Both the position numbers and the translations under genes were made by a program. A stretch of 64,000 nucleotides of DNA from Podospora comata (taxonomy: Eukaryota > Ascomycota > Sordariomycetes > Sordariales > Podosporaceae): assembly GCA_017354895.1 (NCBI GenBank), contig CP071496.1, positions 620,001 through 684,000 of the forward strand, in the 5' to 3' direction. Shown here one piece after another: positions 23,718 through 33,529 of this stretch (within the stretch, counting starts at the first letter, position 1; each line of letters starts with the position of its first letter). The notes below the pieces were generated by a model. The model did no database searches and was not told the origin of the DNA. It saw nothing but the letters and a program-made list of their open reading frames with translations.

Positions 23718-24244
23718 CGTGGTGGCGACGAGGGCAATGATGCTCGTGATTGGGTATATGGGGGCCAGATAGGGGGAACGTTGGGAGAGGTTAATTGAGG
23801 GAGAAAGAAAGCAGCTGGAAGGGAAGGGTAAGGTACTTGTAATATATGCTGAAGATCTTAGCCGGAACTTGGCAGCTTTTAGCCCCTCATTGTACTTCTT
23901 GATCTACCAAGTAGGGAACCAAAAGTAAGGTAGATATCTACAGGCAGAAAGTCAATAGAATATTTTTGTGTAGATTGATTAGGTACGCAGTTTTCTTAAG
24001 TGTTGTTTGCATCTAAGCACGAGAGACAGGACTCAATTCTGCATTCAGTGAATGCGAATTACTTTATGAACCACCTCGCTAGCTAGGTAGGTATTTCTGA
24101 GAGACATGTCTGAAGCTTTGAAAAGGAATGGATAGCTGCGCAAATACCGCAAATGTTACTCGAGTAGACACATGAACACCAAAAAATGAAAGTGCAACAC
24201 GGGTAACTCATTGGCTCCTCAGACGTCCATGCGCTACATGTATC
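23718..24244. other. Spacer between UstYa copy 1 and the repeat-peptide gene
   Basis: Holds the 3' region of the peptide gene and the promoter of UstYa copy 1 (both minus strand). No gene seen. The stretch is moderately AT-rich and has several taggtag-type short repeats. Confidence 0.4.
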
Positions 24245-24789
24245 TCACATGCCAAAGAAGCGCTTGACCCCAACCACGCTCGTGTGTAGCCAAGAAGCTG
24301 AACTATCCATGGCCATAAGGTGTGCGCGGTATCCTTTCTCAAGGGAGTCAAGGTCGAGGTATCCGGGCCCCGAGGGAAGCTGATTGAACGTCAGAAACAA
24401 TGAGACTCAGGAGCCAAAACCAGTATAGCATACCCAGTGATTCGGGTGCTCCCATTCGAACTTCTTTTTACCATAGGAATAGGAAGATACCCAGGCCGAC
24501 CTAGTGGCCGAAGCGTCAACGGTTGGGGGAAGACCTGGTTGTCCCCAGTCGAACTTCTTTTTGCCATAGGAATAGGAAGATACCCAGGCCGACCTAGTGG
24601 CCGAAGCGTCGACGGTCGGGGGAAGACCTGGCTCTCGCGTGTCGACGTCGAGTTTCTGGCGGCAGAACGCTAGTAAATAGACTTTTCTTCAAAGACTGGA
24701 TGCCGAATCATTACCTCAGAACTCATAGACGGAGCTATAGCCATGGAGGCTACGCCGGTGAAGGCGGTGGCAAAGATGAAGCCCCTCAT
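24245..24789 (-). CDS. Secreted repeat-containing peptide precursor, candidate dikaritin-type RiPP precursor
   Basis: Three exons, all joined in phase 0: 24789-24715, 24655-24434, 24379-24245 (143 residues). Introns are 59 nt (GTAATG...GCCAG, with TACTAGC as branch) and 54 nt (GTATGC...TCAG, branch CTGAC). Residues 1-19 are a signal peptide (MRGFIFATAFTGVASMAIA). Residues 34-64 and 65-95 are two 31-residue repeats running PGLPPTVDAS...WVSSYSYGKKK; each ends its conserved part with YSYG then KKK (57-59, 88-90) and FDWGQ or FEWEH. The tail ends VVGVKRFFGM. In ustiloxin-type precursors a signal peptide precedes repeats with a short Tyr-containing core next to a dibasic Kex2-type site; YSYG-KKK fits that layout. 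Three UstYa-family genes surround it. The peptide function is inferred. An alternative acceptor 14 nt upstream would switch the repeat frame. Confidence 0.7.
24446..24631 (-). repeat. Two tandem 93-bp repeats inside the peptide precursor
   Basis: Copy 1 is 24631-24539 and copy 2 is 24538-24446. They differ at only a few sites. In the YSYG frame, CCG/CCA, GTC/GTT and GGC/GGT are synonymous, GAC/GAA is D/E, and the remaining differences cluster at the unit's last two codons. In the other frames the same changes alter amino acids. This pattern indicates selection on the YSYG frame. Confidence 0.9.
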
Positions 24790-25120
24790 TGTTGGGCAGC
24801 GTCGGTAGCAGTGCACAGTGAGAAGCAAGCAAGCACTTAGAAACAAAGAGAGGGAATCCTGTGTCCCAAAATGGGCGTATATGTAATGGGAAAGCGAGTG
24901 TGAAAGTTGAACGGCAACTTAACTGCCGACCGCAGTATCCCACAATGCAATACTATGTATGCAGGTAATGATGATGCGTGGGATAGGTAATATCAAGATG
25001 GTTTCGCTGCTTTGACTTAGCTACTTACTCATATCGCTAGAGCTAGGCAGTGACGATGTCAAACCCCCACCTGGTCAAGTAATATAAAGAGCAATAGTCT
25101 TGGCCCCTGCAATTCCTCTT

Positions 25121-25182
25121 ATCATGCTGACCGCCTAAGGTCCAGTTCTTCGGGTATACCAGATGCTCGGGTTTGCCAAGTC
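25121..25182 (+). repeat. Promoter direct repeat, copy A
   Basis: Runs from atcatgctgaccgcctaagg to a nearly exact core, gggtataccagatgctcggg then tttgccaagtc. The second copy begins 160 bp downstream. The core contains two CGGG blocks and ggtatacc; a binding site for a zinc-cluster regulator is possible but unproven. Confidence 0.6.
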
Positions 25183-25280
25183 TAACTTCCCTTCCCACGT
25201 ACTGCCCACCACCCCCTCTGGGCTCGGAACCTCCCATCTACTCCCCGTGCCGCCCTCCTTATGCCGCCCCTACTATAACT

Positions 25281-25341
25281 ACCATGCTGATGCCTAAAGC
25301 CCGGTTATTCGGGTGTACCAGATGCTCGGGTTTGCCAAGTC
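25281..25341 (+). repeat. Promoter direct repeat, copy B
   Basis: Imperfect copy of 25121-25182; the core gtaccagatgctcgggtttg is almost identical. It lies about 200 bp upstream of the UstYa copy 2 start codon. Confidence 0.6.
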
Positions 25342-25546
25342 CTCCCCTCCCTTTCCCCCTCCTCCATTTGCCCCTCCTCGTCCGGATCCTCGTCTCGCCC
25401 TTCCGTTTGCCACCCCTCCCATCCCATCCCGCCGCTTCCCCCAGCCAAGGCCCAGCCAGTACATCTCTACTCCCAATCCACGGATGCAAAGGGGCAAGAA
25501 AATTCCATGCGCCACGAGACAGTGAGAGATACCTCAAGGAGAAATC

Positions 25547-26621
25547 ATGTTCCAAAGCAGACAGTATGTTCGCCTCAGAAACATAGGCCCAGACAGCACG
25601 TCAGGCGACACGGCAACCCGAAATGGCTATGCAGCTCATCATCATAAACCTTTGCCACATTCTCTTCGCCGACCAGCCACAGCCACCATAGTATTTCTCG
25701 TCTCGATAGTTTTGAACTTCTTTTTGTTGGGAAAAGTCTTGCTCTCAAACACCGCACGGGACCGGATATTGACTTACTGTAAGTGCTGCCTCACCTTACA
25801 TGATTCAGCTATGGCTGATTGATGAATGGAATAGCTCCGGCTTTACCTGCCATTAGTCATGAACGGGTTGTTTTCTCCAGCGGTTTTGGTATTGAACAAT
25901 CACCATTCCAGGGGCCACCTTCGGAGGAGAACAACAAGCTCTGGGCTGGTCTCTATGACTGTAAGTTGCGTGCTGAAAACGCTTTGCTTCCTGATGTTAT
26001 GCTGAGAACTGGCTCGTTTAAAGTCGGGATCTCGAGGATTAGCGCAGACGAAGCCCGGCCAATGGACAACAAAACGCTCCCGATTCCAGGTCGAGAGGGT
26101 GGATATGTTGTCCAACTGAGTGTGTTCCATCAACTTCATTGTTTGGTAAGATTGTCCCGGCCTACATTATTTTTGCATCGTCAACCAAAAAGTAACACAG
26201 AGCGTCATTCTCAGAATCTGATCCGGAAAGGCTTATATGGTGCTGTCGATATGACAAACGTGGACGAGCTGCTGGGCATAGAACATCTCGATCACTGTCT
26301 TGATATGCTCCGACAGAGCGTAATGGTACAGTCTCCTCACCACTTCCTATCCTGTCTTGAACAAAACATGTGATACTCAGCAGGCTAACAAGAGCTATTG
26401 CTAACCAAATATAGTGCAGCAGTGACATAACGCCAACAACATTTGCCCGTCAAACTTCCTCCTCTCCCATGAAGATTGTCGCGGAGGTCGTGCACACTTG
26501 TCGGAATTTTGCCAAGGTTCAGCAATGGGCATGGAATAGACGGCTGACAACGGAACTGGACAAAAATACGCTAGTCACCAACGATCCTCTAGGTTGGGGA
26601 ACTTACACATATTCTCCTTGA
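25547..26621 (+). CDS. UstYa-family oxidase (DUF3328), copy 2
   Basis: Five exons with consistent phases: 25547-25778, 25835-25960, 26024-26145, 26215-26325, 26415-26621 (265 residues). Residues ~48-68 form one membrane helix (ATIVFLVSIVLNFFLLGK). Family landmarks follow in order: SPALPAISHERVVFSSGF, LWAGLYDFGISRISADEA, NKTLPIPGREGGYVVQL, first motif VFHQLHCLNLIRKGLY, second motif DHCLDMLRQSVMCSSD, then TCRNFAKVQQWAW. The intron ending at 26023 was placed so as to restore the family string LYDFGISRI. All conserved His and Cys residues are present. Predicted to act in a secretory compartment on a ribosomal peptide, as UstYa/UstYb do. Transcribed divergently from the peptide gene and convergently with copy 3. 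Confidence 0.88.
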
Positions 26622-26858
26622 ACGGGGTTTGATTGCGAGCTTTGCTGTCTGTTGGTAGAAACAACACACGCGTTTCTAGTTCAAGTATCATATGTGCCAA
26701 GTTTTATTCTATTGCCTAGGTATTTCAATATCCATTGTCTCATCTATCTTTCTCATTGACTCCCCTTGATAGCCACCAGGCTGGAGTGAGGTAAATTTAT
26801 TTGTCTGTGAACATGCCATTGGCTAAACTCGAAAGTGTTTGCTTGAACTCCTGAAACC

Positions 26859-27770
26859 TTAGTCTTCTGCATACTTACCAAGTTCAGAATCATGCTTCCA
26901 TACCCACTCCGATATTTGTGAGAAATTTCTGCACATGTGGCTTGTCGAGACACGAGCTTCAGGTTGCTGATCGCCAAGATCAGTGTAGAACAAGAGACGG
27001 GTGCCACTGTTGCACATCAGCACCTGCCGTAGCAAGTCAATACAGTGATCTTGTGGTATTAGCGTAATGTACCTAACATTTGGATTGAGTTGCAGTGATT
27101 TTTGTTAACTTACCGACATGCTTCCACACAATCTCAGGGGGGTTTTGGAAAGTATCAACGTGTTTATAATAGTCTCTCCAAATGTACTTTCGAGTGATGT
27201 CCAAACAGTGGAGATGATGGAAAACCTCAACAGTGGCATAATAGTGATTGTTCACGCCCTTGGTGAGCTTTGTTGTCGGATCAAAATCCTGCAGAGTTTT
27301 GTTGTCGACAAGAATCATGGGATCTGTTTTGGATATGTCGTTGGTCAACTTTGGTAAATAAACAACACCGTGAGATACATACGATCAACTAATTTGTTCC
27401 AAGCTTCATCGAGTTCTTTGCGCGGCTCCCCTTTATAAACGGAGGCAGCGAAAAGCTCAGCATCGAACTTCACGGGGCTGACCGTCGCTAATTGTTCCAA
27501 AGGGTCTTTGGCCTTGATTAGCATGGGTACATGTGTCGAAGTACGTAGAGCAGAAGCGGATTACTGACAACTCCCTATGAGCCTCGTTTGACGATCGCCA
27601 TCGCACGACCCCAAGAACTGCGGCGAACGGAGGCCTGGCTGACGTAAAGCCCAGATATTGAGGAAGATTGCAGTGGAGAAAAGAAACACATGCAGATACA
27701 CAATGCTGCTCCTCGATCGCTTAGATGAGGGCATCCCCTTATCAAACTCTTGTAGATGACGGTCGTCCAT
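26859..27770 (-). CDS. UstYa-family oxidase (DUF3328), copy 3
   Basis: Four exons: 27770-27569, 27487-27383, 27323-27114, 27049-26859 (235 residues). A membrane helix lies near residues 24-44 (VYLHVFLFSTAIFLNIWA). Then come TVSPVKFDAELFAASVYK, LDEAWNKLVD, the first motif VEVFHHLHCLDITRKYIW, the second DHCIDLLRQVLMCNSG, and MCRNFSQISEWVWKH. Unlike copies 1 and 2 there is no intron directly after the first motif, so it belongs to a different branch rather than being a recent duplicate. The second intron's acceptor (before ATCCCATG) is the least certain boundary. Both His/Cys motifs are intact. Confidence 0.82.
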
Positions 27771-28712
27771 TCTCACCAATATCAAAATGATGTTGTCGAT
27801 ACTCGATACTGGACAGAAGCGAAGGTGGGATGGGACAATCCAAACATGTGCTGGGATCCGTCCTTGACTACCTCGGTGGGTACCTATGAGATTATGCACC
27901 ATCATCTACCGACGTTGTCAACCATACGGCCTACACCCGCGGCGTGATAATATGAGCCCGCATTTTGCAATGCGTTGTCACCTGCGGGGTGTATTAACCG
28001 GTCATCTACCCTGCCGCTCGTCTGTGGGGGAACAGCACAACACCCCGAATCTCGTTCTTTTCTTGGCACCATGACCGCAACTCAGATGGTAATTACTCCA
28101 TCAACAGGGACCGTCGAGGCCTGGAGAGCGATCTTGGTAGGCGCCAGACTCGTTAGATCGTGATATAATATAGCGAAAAAGGAGATGTAATGTATCTATT
28201 TGAAGGCGACGTTGTAGCCGGTGTATGAGGCCAAATTCGGACGGCGGGGCGCTCACTAAATTAGGATCGGACCAGCGCTGGTAATGGGACAATTTCCTAA
28301 TCCAATAAATCCTGGCAATCAATTCAATTCTCCTAAAAAATTGGGGTTGATTGGATTATTGCATATGTACAGTACGAATGAGTCACCGGGGTGAGATATG
28401 GCCTAAGAGCGCCAATCTCTGTGTTCAGTAAATACGAGCACTGACAATTGTTGAGCTTTTGCGGTGTTTTCTGTGGTACGAGGCGGCCACCAGCCAACTC
28501 AAAAAAGCCCACTTCAGCCAGGTTTAGTCATCAAACAGTACGAATGAGTGGTTTTGATCTTGTACATACAGTGCACAAATACTGTGTGCACGTATCTGAC
28601 CCTTGCAACGCGCCGACTCAATAAGCCAGTGCCAGTGCTCCAACTCCAAACATCGAACGAAAAGCAACAAAACGAAAAACACGCAATATTCTCAACGCAG
28701 CAAGTCGCAAGC
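27771..28712. other. Spacer with a dispersed repeat
   Basis: Promoter region of UstYa copy 3 (minus) and of the kinase-like gene (plus). A repeat copy sits at 28464-28538. No gene recognised. Confidence 0.4.
28464..28538 (+). repeat. Dispersed repeat, copy 2
   Basis: Matches 5352-5436 with gaps (gtgttttctgtggtacgagg ... gtttagtcatcaaacag). It lies about 175 bp upstream of the kinase start codon. Confidence 0.5.
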
Positions 28713-30191
28713 ATGACGGCCCCTTCTCACAACCACGCCAACTACCAGGCGCGCCTTCACTACATTCGGGGACTTTTGGGAGATCACTTTGGTCTTTCTA
28801 ACGAGGTAAGCACTTCACAAGGCTGCAATCGAACTTGACAATATGGAGAGTCCAAGGTGGAGTCCAGTCTCCACATACCTATCTAATAATTGGTGAAATC
28901 GCAGAACATAGCGGAGACCAAGATCACACCGATTCAATACGAAGCCGACTTCCCCTTCAAATACAACAACTTCGTCTACCGCCTCGAGTTTCCCGTCGAC
29001 ATATCCGATGACGGTCTTGAGCTGCCGGGATGCGTCCCCATTCCTGCAGGTGCTAGGGCGTTTATAATGCGCCTCAGCAACGCTGATGCTGAGGGCATGT
29101 ACCAAGAAACCCGCGTGCAGAATGAAGTCGCTATCCTTACCCTCGCCTCGGCGGCTCTTCGCCACATCAAGCCCAACATCGTCCCCCGCGTCTTCGGCTG
29201 GGGTGGTGCTAGTCAAGGGCGTTTGGGCTGGATCTTGCAGGACTTGATGCCCGGAGTGCCGCTTGATAACGTGTTTAGTCCAACCGCGTCCCTGGAACAA
29301 AAAACCGCGGTTCTGAGGCAGATGGCGGCTATTCTGAAGGCACTACAAGACTATCCGCTTCCCAAGAGCATTCAGGGCTGGGGAGGGTTGACTTTTGACA
29401 GCAACGGTGCCATTGTCAGCGCGCCTATGCCTAGCGTCGGTGCCGGGCCATGGTCTTCCCTCGAAAATTCCTACCGAGGCCGACTCAAAGCCGCACTCGA
29501 CAAGGCAGATAAAAACCCGTATCTAAAGGGATGGCGGCCGAACGACATCAGAGACCGTGTCGATGATTTCATCGAGCGTGGCTTATCAGCACAATTCTCT
29601 GAACTGACATCTAGCCATGACAGGGCTATTATACACGCAGATTTCAGTAAGTCTTTTGTTCAATGTAACCTCCCTAGCGCTAACCTGAAGGTAAAAGCCT
29701 CGGACAATCTCCTCCACGACCCTGCGACAGGCCTAGTCACAGCGCTCCTCGACTACGACTTCAGCACTATTCTACACCCTGCCTACGAGTTCTTCCGCTC
29801 TTTTGGTCCCAACGGCGGTCGATTTACTGGCTGGATCGCCGACTCAGACCCAGAGGGACAAGAGTTGTTAGAACTTCGGAGAGCCAAGCTGACCGGAAAG
29901 TTTCCTTCACCTCTTCCAACACCTAGAGAGACTCCCAATGGTCCAGGGGTTGATTGGGAACTTGCGCAGGCGTGGGAGAATGAGCTGCAGAGAATAAATG
30001 TCAAGCGGCCTAGCACCATTCAGGGCATCAACAAACTTGCTGATGTAGACGAGCTCTTGGGATCCCTGACACCCTGGAGATTGATCAATACTGACTTTCT
30101 GAGGATGAATACGGATGAGGGCCAGAGAATGGCTTTGAGACGTATGGGTGAAGAGCAGCTTGTAGCCGTGTTGGATCATCTTGGGTTCTAG
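28713..30191 (+). CDS. Phosphotransferase-type kinase (APH-like fold)
   Basis: Proteins of this fold phosphorylate small molecules such as aminoglycosides or choline, or sometimes proteins; the fungal ones are mostly uncharacterised. Three exons: 28713-28805, 28905-29646, 29698-30191 (442 residues), phases agree. The second intron (51 nt, GTAAGT...AAAAG, branch GCTAAC) was placed so that the catalytic loop reads IIHADFTSDNLLHDPATG, a canonical HxDxxxxN motif near residues 275-282; LLDYDFS is the metal-binding D. Because this intron is a multiple of three and has no stop, retention would insert 17 residues into the catalytic loop. N-lobe strings include FIMRLSNADAEGMYQETRVQ and VFGWGGASQGRLGWILQD. 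No damage. It neighbours the UstYa group and may be a tailoring or unrelated gene. Confidence 0.8.
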
Positions 30192-30464
30192 AAACAATTG
30201 ATAGTACGTTACGGATCGTCTTAAGCGAGCCGGCGGAATTGACATGAATATTTGCTCCCCAGCCCAGAAACCTATCACAGTACAAGTACCCCCCCGCATA
30301 GACGGAATGCCAAGAGGATGTCGGCTGAAACCACATTGCTCCCTCGTGGACTGGTGTTCATTCCTCCCCTCCATTCATATACAACACCCTGCCCGCCCGT
30401 AGTTGCCCGCGCCCGTGACATCCGTTCCTTTCTTCATTTACATCGTTTTCCAAAAGCTTCCAAA

Positions 30465-31546
30465 ATGTCATACGCGTCCTCACAAGCGCCCCATACTCCA
30501 AAGCTCTCGGGGACACACGGGCCAACTGAACAATCCGAGGAGGTCAAACCCCACGACGTCACCACCATCTTGAATTACTTCAAAGATAATGACGATGACT
30601 CGGCCACCATACAGAGGACGGTCGATAGCGGAGCAGAAACATACGCCAGTAAATTCGAGCCGCAAAAAAGCGTCATCCATGACATCCGTGGTAACGAGTC
30701 TCAATACACTTTAGATGTTCAGGGATTCCAAATCGTTGGCCATGATAGCAAGGAAAGGTGTTTTCTCGATGATGAGCATGTTCGAAACATCTACTACCCC
30801 GAAACAGAAGAACTACTGAAGAAAGTGTAAGTCAACATTCTATGTAGAGAAGTTTAGATAGATATATACTTATAGATGTCGGGTAAATCAGCACTGGGGC
30901 TTCCAAAGTCTTCATCTTCAACCACACCATCCGCGGCGGTCCTCTCAGCAAGGCCCACCGCCACCGCGGTCCTCTCAGCAAGGCCCACCGCCACCGCGGT
31001 CCTGTTCACCGAGTCCACATCGACGTATCATATGTCGGGGCCCACAGGCGCGTCTCTCATCATTTCCATGATAACGAAGCCAGGCTTGCTGCTCTGCTCA
31101 AAGGACGGTACCAAATCATCAATGTCTGGCGGCCTATCAAGACTATCTTGAAAGACCCTCTTTGTGTCGCAGACGCTGGCTCTGTTCCAGAATCAGACTT
31201 GGTTCCAATCAAATTGCTCTTTCCCCCAGATGTTGTGACGGCAACGACGACGAGTGAACCGATTCATTCCGTGATGGGGGCAGCAGCAGGTCCGAAGCAC
31301 AAGGTAGATAGTACGGATGGAGAGACATTTTCTGTGAGAGCGAATCCGGGGCACATGTGGTATTATCTGTATAGACAGGCGACCGACGAAGTGTTGTTGA
31401 TCAAGTGTTTTGACTCCAAGACGGACGGGAGCGTAGCTCGGAGGGCGCCGCATACGGCCTTTGTGAACAAGGAGCATGAGGATGAGCCTGAGAGGGAGAG
31501 TATTGAATTGAGAACGCTCGTGTTCTATTTGGATGACACTGAGTGA
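30465..31546 (+). CDS. GA4-desaturase/AsaB-like oxygenase
   Basis: Members of this fungal family (GA4 desaturase, AsaB, CTB9-like) are thought to be Fe(II)/2-oxoglutarate-type hydroxylases or desaturases of secondary metabolism. Two exons, 30465-30826 and 30892-31546 (338 residues); the 65-nt intron (GTAAGT...AATCAG) rejoins ELLKKV to TGASKVFIFNHTIR, the family pattern. Earlier landmarks are VTTILNYFKDNDDDS, SVIHDIRGNE and DEHVRNIYYPETEEL; later ones are VHRVHIDVSYVGAHRRV (HxD metal ligand), GRYQIINVWRPI, TDEVLLIKCFDSK and ARRAPHTAF. A perfect 30-bp tandem duplication adds ten residues just before the HxD. The frame is intact. It follows the kinase at 273 bp on the same strand. Confidence 0.82.
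30938..30997 (+). repeat. Perfect 30-bp tandem duplication within the oxygenase gene
   Basis: Units 30938-30967 and 30968-30997 are identical and encode GPLSKAHRHR twice, in frame, immediately before the metal-ligand segment VHRVHID. It looks like a recent slippage or duplication event. Confidence 0.9.
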
Positions 31547-32381
31547 GAGTTGGGGGGAGGATAAGCCCGCAGGCGGAATAGGCTGAATACAAACTTTTTT
31601 ACGTATTTAAACAGCTCCAAGAAGGCGAGGGCTGGAGTCCATCGGGTTATGGAGCGGGAAAATACACGCCAGATGTACAAACCAACACGCTCACACAACA
31701 AGGCTAATCGGCGGGATGACGGATGGATACTTAGTGCATGTTCAAGAACACAGTGTGCGTTCTATGCTTAATCTAAGATTCATTTCGATGTGACAGGTGT
31801 GATTAACCTCAAGTTTGCTCACCCTGCTCAGGGCCTTGCTCACCCAGCTCAGGGCCCACTCGGATACAGGAAAGATGATGCCTTATCAACTTGATGTAGT
31901 GGTAGTCCCCTCAGTGGATGAGAGTGAGCTACAACCATTTGTCGCAGGTTGATCAAGTTTGGCCGCTGGCGGAAGACTAACCCCGGCGCCGATGAGGGAT
32001 GAGACCGGGCTGAGAGGGAGTCAGTTAGATGCCCAAATGGACAAGTGACTGTAGTTAAGTGTGGGAGTTTAGAGACTTGCTGGAGATTAACTTCGAAGTC
32101 TAAAGTGGCGTCGGTGAGTAGCATTTGCGGCTTAGGTAAGTCGGGCGTCAAAGAACTTGTCTTATGTGTCATAAAGCATGAGTTAAATGCCTTACTGATG
32201 ATGTGGCGTAAGACTTAAGCTTAGCGTTCAGAGCAAGCTTTTCATCAAATGGAAAGAGTCCTGAGTCCTGATAAATATCTCCCATCCACCAAAAGATAGC
32301 CTTTCCCGACACACCACACATACACAAACCCCCAAAGCAGCACTTCGACAAAGAAACCACCCTGGCAACGTCGAGCCAATC
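31547..32381. other. Intergenic region
   Basis: No gene recognised. Near 31815-31855 the phrase ttgctcacc-agctcagggcc occurs twice in tandem and resembles the sequence near 4915. Confidence 0.4.
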
Positions 32382-33529
32382 ATGGCGCTGGAGGAACTGG
32401 AAGAGCGCGTCACGCTGGTAAACAACATCGAGAGGACGCTAATATGAACAAATTTTCCAAGGGTTGAAGGACCGGCGAAACCCAAAGACCATCTGCTAGA
32501 CGAGACATTCATGATGCTGGTGATGGTCACCCCGTTGCCGTCGCTGAAGAAACAGAAGAAGCTTTTGGAGTAATGAGTGCGGAGTCAGTTTAAGGTTAAT
32601 CTCTGGAACAGTCTGATAAACTTTCCTGAACTTTTGCGTATGCTTTTGCCAGCTTCTGCGCATGGGAGAAGGCTCCAGCCTACCAAAAGGATCACACGAA
32701 AGTCCTTGAATGATGACGAGGGGGCACACAACCGAAGACGAACAACCTCGCGCTCAGGAACTACCTCATCAATGTGGACAGAAGACGAGTACGGGTCGCA
32801 GAGCCTCGCCCGGAGCCAGTTAGAAAAGAACGACCGAAAACGAGATGGACGGGGCCTCCTGCGTCATACTCGGAACGCCAAATGGCATTGAGGTGACACA
32901 TATCATCTCGTTTACATACCCATAACCCCACAACAAAAGACTGGTACTTCAAAGGCGCGATGGCGCTGTCCTGGAAACTTTTTTTCGGCCCTGGTGCCGA
33001 CGCCGATGATGCTTACGCCTGGTTTTATGAAGGACTGGGCAAAAGTGGCAAGATGTGGAACATGATCTCGATCAACAAAAACCTCCGCCGGTGGCGAGGC
33101 AGGGCACTATGGGGATTGGAGTGGTTAGGACCAGCTCTGCCACAGACACTGGAGGAACAGAAGGCCGGCCTCATCACTGTCCGGACTCAGTTCTACTGGC
33201 TAACCCAAGGTCCAAGGCTAGCTCGAAGATACTGCCGGACCAACCATCTGGAACCAATCAGAATCATCGACCGGAGCGTCGAGGCTATTTACAAGCGGTT
33301 GATGAGCGCCTACGACTCGGTTGAAATAGAACCTGGACTTGTGGTTTCGACAGGTGACATTGTCGAGTTTCAGACCCATTTGAAGGATCCGCTTCCAAAA
33401 ACGAGAATGGCCATCAACATCCAATGGGCCGCCTCACGAGTCGCTGCGATGAGTGGAGCGGCGGATGTTAGCGAGGAAGTAGAGGACGGAAGGACAGAGC
33501 TGAGGGTTCGAGAAGAACATGAGCCTTGA
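32382..33529 (+). pseudogene. Fungal HNH-nuclease-domain protein, decayed
   Basis: HNH domains are one-metal endonuclease folds; this fungal family is uncharacterised. An ATG at 32382 starts MALEELEERVTLVNNIERTL followed by a stop. Around 32840-32920 one frame reads RKRDG and a shifted frame continues ASCVILGTPNGIEVTHIISF, the first H of the HNH core, then a TAA. From 32960 the frame gives WKLFFGPGADADDAYAWF, NMISINKNLRRWRGRALW, TVRTQFYWLTQG, RLMSAYDSVEIEPGL and NIQWAASRVAAMSGAAD, the order expected for this family. The second core His (normally NLHxWW) is Arg here. Stops, a frame jump and the lost His argue for a pseudogene; introns could explain part of it. Confidence 0.6.

Larger units (their letters stand above)
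24790..25546. promoter_or_regulatory. Shared divergent promoter of the peptide gene and UstYa copy 2
   Basis: The peptide gene (minus) and UstYa copy 2 (plus) start 757 bp apart, back to back. The interval holds a direct repeat (25121-25182 and 25281-25341), a TATAAA-like stretch at about 25083, and a C/T-rich tract (about 25345-25400) before the plus-strand gene. No coding sequence is recognised. Co-regulation is inferred from the arrangement. Confidence 0.5.

Noticed and set aside
24437-24673. Plus-strand frame with repeats ELLFTIGIGRYPGRPSGRSV as the peptide gene
   Set aside because: It is the antisense of the minus-strand repeats; it has no signal peptide, and most substitutions between copies are silent only in the minus YSYG frame.
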